Below, piece after piece: positions 7,682 through 14,534 of a stretch of DNA of 19,522 bases. A model generated the notes under the pieces. The model worked only from the letters and a program-made list of their open reading frames with translations, was not told the DNA's origin and did not search any database. The translations under genes were made by a program, and so were the position numbers. Numbering within the stretch: position 1 is the first letter of the stretch; every line of letters begins with the position of its first letter. Source of the DNA: Candidatus Fermentibacterales bacterium (lineage in GTDB: Bacteria; Fermentibacterota; Fermentibacteria; Fermentibacterales; JAFGKQ01); contig JAFGKQ010000225.1 in the NCBI GenBank assembly GCA_016928495.1, positions 1-19,522 on the forward strand, read 5' to 3'.

Positions 7682-7684
7682 GGC

Positions 7685-9061
7685 TCAGGACGGGTTCGAC
7701 ATCGAGTCGGCGCAGCGCAGCGGCAGGCCGGACCCCGGGCGATCCTTCAGCGAGAGAGGGCAGCCCCCGCCGCAGAGATCGAGCCTGTCGCAGCTCCTGC
7801 ACTCCTCCTCGATCCAGGTCCTCTCACGGATGCCCCTCATGAGAGGACTGCCGTAGATTGCCTCCCAGCCTTCGCGTAGTATGTTGCCGGCGCTCTCGTA
7901 GTAGCTCTGGCAGGGCAGGACCTCGCCGTCCGGCTCGACACAGATGTTGTACAGCCCTGCGGTGCATCTCTTCGGTCCGAGCTCGAGCTCCACGGGATCC
8001 AGCTCGCAGTACCTCGTGGGAGTGTACCAGATCAGCCTGAGGCCCAGGTCATCCGCCTTCTCGTGGAGCGCCCGGAGCACCAAGGAGAGTTCCTCGATCG
8101 GAAGCTCGAAACGGTCCGCCCCCCCGCTCCCGCTGACGGCCCTGCCGCTGTGGATGATGGAGTTGAAGGCAGCCGACCGAAGGCCCAGGCCGGCGATCAG
8201 GTCCAGGGTCGACTCCAGCGTGCCCGCGTTCTGCCTGGTGATCGTGGTGTTGGTGACGCAGTACAGCCCGCGGCCGATGCAGTTGCGCAATCCCGTCACG
8301 GTCTTCTCGTGTGCGCTGGCGCCGACCATCGAGTCATGCACGCCCGGGTCCGCCGACTCGAGCGTGATCTGGACGTAGTCCAGCCCCTCGTCCGCGAGTC
8401 TTCCGACAAGCCCGGCGTCGGCCAGCCTGACGCCGTTGCTGAGAAGCCCGGTGACCATGCCGATCGCCTCGGCGCTTCCGACCAGATCCGGCAGATCATC
8501 CCTGAGGGTCGGCTCACCGCCGGTGAAGGCAACATGCGGAACGCCGGCCCCCCAGAGCTTCCTCATCGCCTGGCGCCACTCCTCCAGAGAGAGCTCCTTC
8601 GTCCCCGCGCGAGACTTCGGGTTGTAGCAGTGGGCGCAGGCGACGTTGCATCTGTAGGTAAGCGCCAGATCGGCCCTGTAGGGCGCAGTGACCGGTGTGC
8701 TGAAGGGCTCGATGCGATCGAGACCCAGGTAGGTCACTGGGCAGACCGCCCTGTCTGTGGAGATGCACTCGATCGCCTCGCGCACGGAGGAGAGATCGGC
8801 GATCAGCCCGGCCTTCGACACGCCCCTGTAGGCCCGCCGCAGCCTTCTGACGACCGAGTCCGTTCCGAGGCCGCTGAGGATCAGGTAGGCCATGTCGGTC
8901 GCAGTCCGGTTGAGATGGAGCACCCTGGAGGCCTCGAAGAGGAGGATCCCGCTTCCGTCGCCCTCCACCCTGAGGTGCATCCTGCAACCCTCGAGCCCGT
9001 CACCGGCCCTGAAGTGGTGGAGCCCGGGAGGAGCTATCACGCGCTGGCCCGAACGGAACAT
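7685..9061 (-). CDS. Radical SAM/SPASM enzyme with N-terminal PqqD-like (RRE) domain, probable peptide maturase
   Basis: A 458-residue iron-sulfur enzyme. Residues ~38-100 (LLFEASRVLHLNRTATDMAYLI..., ending in a helix SSVREAIECI) read like a PqqD/RiPP recognition element, which binds precursor peptides. Residues ~130-330 are the radical SAM core with C138-x3-C142-x2-C145 (TYRCNVACAHCYNP) for the 4Fe-4S cluster, plus FTGGEPTLRDDL and LLSNG. Residues 366-450 form a SPASM domain with C366, C374, C384 and then C421-x2-C424-x5-C430-x3-C434, which hold auxiliary clusters. Such enzymes make thioether or C-C links in peptides. The ATG shares its A with the TGA of the upstream Cys-tail gene (TGATG). 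A longer open frame exists upstream, but it only runs antiparallel in sense through the neighbouring coding region and is not needed. A nine-G run 5 bases before the ATG can serve as ribosome-binding site. Confidence 0.9.
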   Translation of the reverse strand: MFRSGQRVIAPPGLHHFRAGDGLEGCRMHLRVEGDGSGILLFEASRVLHLNRTATDMAYLILSGLGTDSVVRRLRRAYRGVSKAGLIADLSSVREAIECISTDRAVCPVTYLGLDRIEPFSTPVTAPYRADLALTYRCNVACAHCYNPKSRAGTKELSLEEWRQAMRKLWGAGVPHVAFTGGEPTLRDDLPDLVGSAEAIGMVTGLLSNGVRLADAGLVGRLADEGLDYVQITLESADPGVHDSMVGASAHEKTVTGLRNCIGRGLYCVTNTTITRQNAGTLESTLDLIAGLGLRSAAFNSIIHSGRAVSGSGGADRFELPIEELSLVLRALHEKADDLGLRLIWYTPTRYCELDPVELELGPKRCTAGLYNICVEPDGEVLPCQSYYESAGNILREGWEAIYGSPLMRGIRERTWIEEECRSCDRLDLCGGGCPLSLKDRPGSGLPLRCADSMSNPS

Positions 9062-10656
9062 CAGCGCCCCCCCCCGGCGCAAGCGCAGGCGCAGCCGGCA
9101 CATGCACAGGCGCACGCGCAGCTGCTCCCGCCGGAGTAGCTCCTTCCCCCGGAGGCCGGGATCGGATTGGTCACGGCGGTGACCGAGGAGGTGAAGCTCC
9201 CGAGCGAGCCGATCAGGGAGTCGGCGGCTCCCTCGAGTGAGGAGGCGATGTTGCCGCAGAACTCGGCGATGCTCTGGAAGCCGGTTCCGCCGGCTGCCCC
9301 CGCGCTCGTATACAGCCCGCCCCAAACGGGAAGCAGCGGCATGGGCAGCGGTCCGAGGCTCTCTACCTTCCCCTCGAAGTCCTCGTCCATCATCAGCCAG
9401 GGCAGCTCGGACTGGACCAGCTCGGCCGCCGCCTCGGAGGACTGGTTCTCCCTGACGGCCTTCCATGCCCTGGCTACGATGCTCTCGTAGTAGTCCCTGG
9501 TCTCCCTCCTCGAGAAGCCCTTCATCTTCGTGTTCAGGTCCTCGATCATGCCGATGACGGCACGGCGCAGGAGATCCCGGTCGAAGCTGCCGATCACCCC
9601 GGCCGCATCGCAGATCGCGGCGTCCAGGAGGGCCTTCTCGTAGGGTCGCAGGGAGCCCGCGTCGCCTTGCTTCCCGGTAACCCGGAGTATGACGCGCTCC
9701 CCTCTCCTCCCGGCCTCGAGGATGCCCTTGAGGACCATGCCGAAGATCACCAGCCTGATGACGAGATCAAGCCCCAGCTCCATGAGCAGAGCTGCCATGG
9801 GAGCGGTGAGCCCACGCTTGATCCCGATCCCTTCGACACCGATCTTCGGCGGCAGGTACTTGCGCTTCCTGGCCCTGTCGATGCGCAGCAACAGGCTGAA
9901 CAGCAACAGTATGAAGGCAACAGGGAAGAGGAAGGCCAGAAGGGGCCCCAGGTCGGGGCCTCCTCCGGAGCGGGTCCTGCGCGCGACGGCGGCAGGCCTG
10001 TCGTAGAGGGGACCGGAGACGCAGGCCGCGGGAAACGAGACACCCACCTGGAAAGGCCCGGAGGCGTTCCATCTCTCGGCCCACTCGTACACAACTCGTC
10101 CGTTCTCGCCGACCCGGGAGTCGGTGAAGCCCCTGCCATGGTGCCGGACTTCCTCCGGGCCGGCGCCCTCCGGGAACTGGATCCTGAGGACGAGGTCCCC
10201 GGTGCCGTGGACGGCAGAGCCGTCGAACCAGGTCGGGGTGAACTCGACGGAGGCCATGGTGGCAGGGTCGTCGGAGTCGAGGAAGACCATTTCGCCGTTG
10301 GTCCCGCTGAAGCGAAACGTTCCGGACTCACCCGGACGGATTGCGTGAGAACCAAGGTGGACCTCCACGCCGGCATCCACCCAGGTCGACCGCCTGATAT
10401 CGGTAAGCGTGTGACCGTCTATCTCGGCGGCGCAGTCGCCCGGGTCATGGTCCTCGCTGGGCATGCCGATGTCGACTACGTCTATCGGGTGGGCTCCGGG
10501 GTCGCAGGAGAAGTCGATCTCGTAGTAGATCTCGAGGCTGCGGTCCCGTTCTATCGAGACGTTGCACACCATCTCGGGCACGGAGAACGAGTAGTCCTGG
10601 GCGCTGACTGGCGCCAGAAGCACCGTCAGGAGCAGCACGGGAACGGCAGGCCTCAC
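9061..10656 (-). CDS. Exported membrane protein (DUF2207/TIGR04222-like layout) with alternating Cys-Ala C-terminal tail
   Basis: A 531-residue protein and likely substrate of the cluster. Residues 1-20 are a signal peptide (MRPAVPVLLLTVLLAPVSAQ). Residues ~21-225 form a beta-rich extracytoplasmic domain with WxxAG...RPGESGTF features. Residues 237-257 are a membrane helix followed by RIDRARKRKY, so by the positive-inside rule the rest is cytoplasmic. Residues ~268-345 (PPKIGVEGIG...LTAPMAALLMEL...LRPYEKALLDAAI) recall the cytoplasmic part of DUF2207/TIGR04222 proteins; this is resemblance, not proof. A helical segment and a Gly/Ser linker lead to the tail: (CA)4-G-(CA)3-GGGR, with Cys at 513, 515, 517, 519, 522, 524 and 526. 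The start chosen is the GTG whose last bases overlap the zinc-ribbon stop (GTGA), with GAGGAG upstream; an adjacent in-frame GTG at 10659 is the alternative. Confidence 0.82.
   Translation of the reverse strand: MRPAVPVLLLTVLLAPVSAQDYSFSVPEMVCNVSIERDRSLEIYYEIDFSCDPGAHPIDVVDIGMPSEDHDPGDCAAEIDGHTLTDIRRSTWVDAGVEVHLGSHAIRPGESGTFRFSGTNGEMVFLDSDDPATMASVEFTPTWFDGSAVHGTGDLVLRIQFPEGAGPEEVRHHGRGFTDSRVGENGRVVYEWAERWNASGPFQVGVSFPAACVSGPLYDRPAAVARRTRSGGGPDLGPLLAFLFPVAFILLLFSLLLRIDRARKRKYLPPKIGVEGIGIKRGLTAPMAALLMELGLDLVIRLVIFGMVLKGILEAGRRGERVILRVTGKQGDAGSLRPYEKALLDAAICDAAGVIGSFDRDLLRRAVIGMIEDLNTKMKGFSRRETRDYYESIVARAWKAVRENQSSEAAAELVQSELPWLMMDEDFEGKVESLGPLPMPLLPVWGGLYTSAGAAGGTGFQSIAEFCGNIASSLEGAADSLIGSLGSFTSSVTAVTNPIPASGGRSYSGGSSCACACACAGCACACAGGGR
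9064..9120 (-). repeat. Coding repeat: seven alternating Cys-Ala units plus GGGR end
   Basis: This stretch encodes four CA dipeptides, one Gly, three more CA dipeptides, then GGGR and stop. The codons vary: Cys uses both TGC and TGT, and Ala uses GCG, GCC, GCA and GCT. The repeat is therefore kept at protein level and is not a recent DNA microsatellite. The three final Gly codons are all GGG, giving the nine-G run at 9067-9075. Confidence 0.85.
9067..9075 (-). promoter_or_regulatory. Nine-G run: possible ribosome-binding site and slippery site before the radical SAM start
   Basis: On the minus strand nine consecutive G are followed by CGCTG and then the radical SAM ATG. The distance suits pairing with the anti-Shine-Dalgarno. 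The run is also a perfect substrate for ribosomal -1 slippage or transcriptional slippage; the coding consequence is given in the findings. Confidence 0.55.
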
Positions 10657-11015
10657 CACTTGGGCTGCTCCTCGAGCTGATACTCCGCATGGCAGTAGGG
10701 ACACACCACGAACACGGCTCCATGCACGATCTTCGTCCCCTCGCTCGCCGATATCGGCGCACCGCACTCGCGGCACTCCAGCTGCATCATCTCGATCTCG
10801 CCTCCGATCTCTACTCTCATGGTGCCGGCATCCCGGGACGCGGAGGCCCTCGCCCTGACGGCGAGGCTGATCAGGAACCCGCCTGCCAGGCAAGAGACCA
10901 GACCCACCACCAGCCTGGGAACGGTGTTCGAGACGGAGCTGCCGACGAGGAATACCAGTCCGACGAGCAGGAGGAGAATGCCGAGGACCAGCAGGGCAGC
11001 CCTCTGCGAGCCCAT
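10653..11015 (-). CDS. Two-helix membrane protein with C-terminal zinc ribbon
   Basis: A 120-residue protein not recognised as a named family. Residues ~7-26 and ~34-53 are two hydrophobic helices, followed by basic residues (RARASASRD). The C-terminal ~40 residues hold a zinc-ribbon-like pair of knuckles, LECRECG (C81, C84) and VVCPYCHAEY (C105, C108), on a strand-rich scaffold. The start used is the ATG overlapping the SagB stop (TGATG) with GGAG 7 bases upstream; a GTG one codon earlier (11018) is possible. It overlaps both neighbours, so it belongs to the cluster. Given its metal-binding ribbon and membrane location, it might scaffold the maturation complex at the membrane or sense metal or redox state. 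That is inference. Confidence 0.75.
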   Translation of the reverse strand: MGSQRAALLVLGILLLLVGLVFLVGSSVSNTVPRLVVGLVSCLAGGFLISLAVRARASASRDAGTMRVEIGGEIEMMQLECRECGAPISASEGTKIVHGAVFVVCPYCHAEYQLEEQPKW

Positions 11016-11785
11016 CACTCGTCTCCCTCGCGACGCACGGGCCAGCCTGCCGGGGCGACGTAGATCACGAACTCATCCCTGCCGTCCAGTCCCACGAGCC
11101 GGTCCATGAGGGTCTGGTGATAGGCGGCGATGGCGCAGGTTCCCAGGCCGAGCGCCTCCGCTGCGAGGTAGAGGTTCTGGCAGACGTGGCCGGAGTCGAT
11201 GGCGATGATCTTCGGGGAGAGAACGGAGTAGCGCCACTCGGTCCTGTAGGGAACGGCCGACCAGATGAAGCAGACTGGGCAGGTGCCGGCAAAGGACTGA
11301 CCCAGGCATCCCCGTGTGAGCTCGGGTCCCCGGTCACCCTCCCTGACCAGGTAGAGGCAGTGCTCGACCGGCAGGTAGCGGTAGACGCCCGGGGGATCGA
11401 GTCCCTCGACCGCTCTGACATGGAGGTAGGTTTCGAACGGGTGCCTTGCTCCCGCTGAAGGCACGGTCCTCAGGCTCGCCGCGCCGCCGCCCACGAGCCG
11501 CTTCATTCCCTGGGTGGCCCATAGCAGGAACGAGAGCTGCTCGAGGCTCACCGGTCTGTCCAGGAACTCGCGCCTGCTCCTCCTGGCTCCCATGACCCTC
11601 GCGATGTCCGACCTCACTACGGACGCCCCGTCGGGGGACGGCAGGCCGACCAGATCCGCGCCCTCCGGGATCGGCTTCTGTTGCGGAGGATGCGGGATAC
11701 TCCTGGACTGATCGGACTCCAGCCCGGACGTGTCCTCCCAGGCTGTTGCCCTGAGGAACTCCCTTCCCTCCTCGATAGACTTCAT
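11015..11785 (-). CDS. SagB/ThcOx-type flavin oxidoreductase (nitroreductase fold)
   Basis: A 256-residue member of the SagB-type dehydrogenase family. It has RRSRREFLDRPVSLEQLSFLLWATQG (68-93), the FMN-contact pattern RTVPSAGARHPFE (106-118), a strand-helix core with VYRYLPVEH, and the C-terminal FMN segment AEALGLGTCAIAAY (209-222) ending in VAPAGWPV. SagB proteins oxidise azolines to azoles in thiazole/oxazole-modified peptides, working with a YcaO cyclodehydratase. No YcaO is in the window, so its role here may differ, for example two-electron oxidation of a modified Cys tail. Stand-alone SagB-like enzymes with unknown substrates are common. ATG overlaps the phosphatase stop (ATGA), with GGAGG just upstream. 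Confidence 0.85.
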   Translation of the reverse strand: MKSIEEGREFLRATAWEDTSGLESDQSRSIPHPPQQKPIPEGADLVGLPSPDGASVVRSDIARVMGARRSRREFLDRPVSLEQLSFLLWATQGMKRLVGGGAASLRTVPSAGARHPFETYLHVRAVEGLDPPGVYRYLPVEHCLYLVREGDRGPELTRGCLGQSFAGTCPVCFIWSAVPYRTEWRYSVLSPKIIAIDSGHVCQNLYLAAEALGLGTCAIAAYHQTLMDRLVGLDGRDEFVIYVAPAGWPVRREGDE

Positions 11786-14472
11786 GACCTCCAGCTTTCG
11801 GGAGCAGCCCGCCCCGGTTTCGAGCCTCCCGGAGAGGCAGCAGAGGTCCTGGCCAGAACGAGCGTCTGGTCGTCCATGACCGGAGCCCCGCGCCTGAACT
11901 CGTCGACCTGGCTCTCGATGGACCTGACGAGCTCCTCCAATGGGTGCTCCCTGTGACCCTCCACCGTTCGCAGAAGCCTCTCCAGACCGAACTCGTCGCC
12001 GTTCTCATCGAAGGCCTCGGTGATGCCGTCGGTGAACATCAGCAGGAGGCTGCCGGAATCGAGCTCGACCTGCCCGACGCTGTACTCGGACTGCCTCGAC
12101 ACTCCCAGCAGCAACCCGCCCGTGTCCAGCTCGGTACGATCACCTCCGGGGGATATGAGAACCGGGGGGTTGTGCCCGGCGTTGACGTACTCCATCACGC
12201 ACTCATCGGGGTCGAGGATGCCGACGAAGAACGAGGCGAACATCTCCGACGGAGTGCTCTCGTGAAGCTGCCTGTTCATGGTCGAGATGATGCTGTCGAG
12301 CCTTCCGCCGACGGACATCGCCGTCCGCAGGGACGCCTGCAGGTTGGCCATCAGCAGCGCCGCCCCCGCCCCCTTGCCGGCGACATCCCCTATGGCAATG
12401 GCGATCCTGCCGTCCTCGAGAGAGAGCACATCGTAGTAGTCGCCGGCGACCTCGAGGCAGGAACGGGAGCTCGCGGCCAGCTCCACCCTGCCCGTGTCCG
12501 GAAGCGTTGTCGGGAGCAGGCTCTCCTGGATCCGCCTGGCGAACCTGAGCTGCTCTTCCATCCTGCGCCTGTTGAGCTTGTCCTCTATCAACCGCAGGTT
12601 CTCCCCGGCGAGCGCGATCTGCGGAGCCAGAGACCTGATCATGGCCAGATCAACGGGCTCGTAGTCCTCCTGGCTGGGCTTCCTTCCCAGGCAGAGCAGC
12701 CCGAGCATCCGGTCCCCATAGCCGAGAGGGAGCATCACGGCTATCCCGTTCCGCCGGAGCCAGGCCTCTTCCTCCGGGGGCACCTCCGTGATCCCGCTTG
12801 CGAGGACCTCGTCGACCATCAAGGGTTGCCGGGCGGCTCTCATCATCGCCCCGAGGCCGGATCCGGGCTCGAAGGGCGTCGGGGTCTCCCCCTCGAGCAG
12901 AAGACGTCCTCCGGGCTCGTCCAGCAGGAGAGGGTATGCACCGGTGCATCCCAGGCCATCCTCGAGCCTTGCCTCCAGGCTCTTCCAGAAAGCTGACCTG
13001 TCGCCTATGGAGGGTGCGCTCTCCAGGAACTCCTGCAGAAGAGCTCTCAGTCGCCTTCGCTCGGGGTAGAAGGCCTGCTGCATGAAGCTGCGGAGCTTCC
13101 TCTGGGCCGGGACGAACCCCAGGGCCAGGCCCAGGCCTATGACGAAAGTAGGAGTCCTGCTCTCTATGCCGAAGTAGTCGAGAAGAAGCCTGCCCACTCC
13201 GAACAACGCCGCGATGAAGGCAATGAGAAGCAGCGCGCTTGCCGCCACGAACGCGGTGCCCCGCTTGAGCTTGCCCTCAACCTCCATCAGGCGGTAGCGC
13301 CCGAAGGCGTAGGCAAGAGATAGAGGTATCAGGAGCAGAACGAGGAAGTCCAGGTTGCTGACCGCGAGCCTCTGGACAACGCTCAGCCCGCCCAGGAGCG
13401 AATCCCTGCCCATGCCCAGCCAGACGATGAGGAAGTGAAGCAGCAGCGCGGGAGCCGCACCCCAGAGAACCAGTCTGGACTGACGCTTCTCCAGGGTGGA
13501 GGGACTCCCCAGGAACCTCTGCGTGAGCAGTCCCAGCCCGAGCACCACCTGAACCGTCGCGGCTATGGGGAAGAACCGCTCGCCGAGGACGTGAGGCCTT
13601 CCCAGGATCTGCATGAGGATCATCGCGAGCTGCGGAAGGTAGCAGACCAGCGTCGCGGGCACCGGCGCCTTCGCCATCACCCGTCTCGGGCTCGGGAACA
13701 CCAGCTGGAGGTTCAGCCAGAAAGCGGGGTAGAACAGCCCCAGAAGGCCGAGGGTCTTTGCGAGCACGCCATGCATCGGGATGTCGAACGAGGCGTAGTG
13801 CTCGGAGATGAACCCCTTGTAGACGACCATCTCGAGGACGATGGCCATGCAGAACAGCAGCAGGATCCTCATGCCGCGCGAGTCAGGCCTCCTGAAGAAG
13901 GCCCAGAGCGGTACGGCCAGATAGGCTGCGGCAAGGAGCAGCCTCAGCAGCATCATGAGCAGGAGCTGTGCAAGCAGCGCAGACGGTATCGATCGTGTCC
14001 TGACGACCGTGGTGTAGGTCTGCTCCATCCTGAGGATCCCCAGCAGGGGAGCCCGTATGCTCTCGGACATGGGCACCACGTCGAGAAGCGGTGAGGAGAT
14101 CTTGCCCAGGAGGTTCTCCGGCCTCTTGAACCTGAGGACGTACTCGTTGCCGGGCTCGGTCGATGTGTTGAAGAACCCGAAGTAGGTCTCTGTAGAGACG
14201 GGCACGCCGTTGATCGAGACCAGGGTGTCTCCTGCCGAGGGGTAGGGGGGTGACAGGAAGTCGGTCGAGTCCACCTCGGCGACTGTGCTCGTGGAGTCCG
14301 TGATCTCGAAGAAGGTCCAGATGTCGCCGGTTCGGCCGATAGCGGAGACCATCGTCATCTCGCGGGCGAGGGAGGCGATGAGGAACAGCGAGACCAGCCC
14401 CGCCAGCGCGTAGAGGCCTACTCTGAGGACAGCCTTCAAGGCAATCGCCTCCGTTGCTCGACAGTGACCCAT
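11782..14472 (-). CDS. Multi-pass membrane SpoIIE-type PP2C phosphatase with PDZ-like and GAF domains
   Basis: An 896-residue signalling phosphatase heading the cluster. One helix (~13-36) leads to an extracytoplasmic segment (37-165) with a PDZ-like core AGDTLVSINGVPV (80-92). About nine further helices follow (~165-455), then a linker FMQQAFYPERRRLRALLQEF, a GAF-like domain (~490-625), a coiled coil, and the PP2C/SpoIIE domain (~645-875). Its motifs are ARRIQESLLP, EVAGDYYDV (D678, D681), GDVAGKG (D696), NAGHNPP, TDGITEA (D815) and DDQT (D867-868), so the metal ligands look intact and it should be active. Such proteins dephosphorylate anti-sigma-factor antagonists; none is encoded nearby. 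The ATG at 14472 is preferred over a GTG at 14553, because the latter would run into the nitroreductase gene and add a non-conserved leader; neither has a strong Shine-Dalgarno. Confidence 0.88.
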   Translation of the reverse strand: MGHCRATEAIALKAVLRVGLYALAGLVSLFLIASLAREMTMVSAIGRTGDIWTFFEITDSTSTVAEVDSTDFLSPPYPSAGDTLVSINGVPVSTETYFGFFNTSTEPGNEYVLRFKRPENLLGKISSPLLDVVPMSESIRAPLLGILRMEQTYTTVVRTRSIPSALLAQLLLMMLLRLLLAAAYLAVPLWAFFRRPDSRGMRILLLFCMAIVLEMVVYKGFISEHYASFDIPMHGVLAKTLGLLGLFYPAFWLNLQLVFPSPRRVMAKAPVPATLVCYLPQLAMILMQILGRPHVLGERFFPIAATVQVVLGLGLLTQRFLGSPSTLEKRQSRLVLWGAAPALLLHFLIVWLGMGRDSLLGGLSVVQRLAVSNLDFLVLLLIPLSLAYAFGRYRLMEVEGKLKRGTAFVAASALLLIAFIAALFGVGRLLLDYFGIESRTPTFVIGLGLALGFVPAQRKLRSFMQQAFYPERRRLRALLQEFLESAPSIGDRSAFWKSLEARLEDGLGCTGAYPLLLDEPGGRLLLEGETPTPFEPGSGLGAMMRAARQPLMVDEVLASGITEVPPEEEAWLRRNGIAVMLPLGYGDRMLGLLCLGRKPSQEDYEPVDLAMIRSLAPQIALAGENLRLIEDKLNRRRMEEQLRFARRIQESLLPTTLPDTGRVELAASSRSCLEVAGDYYDVLSLEDGRIAIAIGDVAGKGAGAALLMANLQASLRTAMSVGGRLDSIISTMNRQLHESTPSEMFASFFVGILDPDECVMEYVNAGHNPPVLISPGGDRTELDTGGLLLGVSRQSEYSVGQVELDSGSLLLMFTDGITEAFDENGDEFGLERLLRTVEGHREHPLEELVRSIESQVDEFRRGAPVMDDQTLVLARTSAASPGGSKPGRAAPESWRS

Positions 14473-14534
14473 CGTCCGATTCCGGACCTGCGAATATACC
14501 TGCAGTGCCGTGCGAGGAGCCAAGGCAGCATAGC
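14473..14534 (-). promoter_or_regulatory. Intergenic region before the radical SAM cluster, possible promoter
   Basis: This is the 62-base gap between the nitroreductase stop and the phosphatase start. Read on the minus strand it has TATATT about 20 bases before the ATG and a loose TTGGCT 19 bases further up. The spacing is longer than ideal, so this is only a candidate. It is the only gap inside the 15.1-7.0 kb run large enough to hold a promoter for the six-gene cluster, which could otherwise be transcribed from upstream of the nitroreductase gene. Confidence 0.25.

Noticed and set aside
7685-7687. TGA recoded as selenocysteine or glycine between the radical SAM and methyltransferase genes
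   Set aside because: TGA ends several other genes here at overlap junctions, and no selenoprotein context is visible. Stop followed by re-initiation is simpler; the in-frame layout is kept as a finding.
9076-9120. Cys-Ala tail as a simple DNA microsatellite or assembly artefact
   Set aside because: Synonymous codons vary from unit to unit, and the block pattern (4, Gly, 3) is irregular at DNA level, which does not fit slippage or artefact.
9062-9466. N-terminal extension of the radical SAM frame to about 9466
   Set aside because: The extra ~135 residues are Arg/Gly/Leu-rich and are simply the other frame of the Cys-tail gene. The ATG at 9061 overlaps the upstream stop and starts just before the PqqD-like domain.
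10657-10893. Longer N-terminus of the Cys-tail protein up to 10893
   Set aside because: It would overlap the zinc-ribbon gene out of frame and hide a clear signal peptide. The GTG at 10656 with GAGGAG upstream gives a proper export signal.
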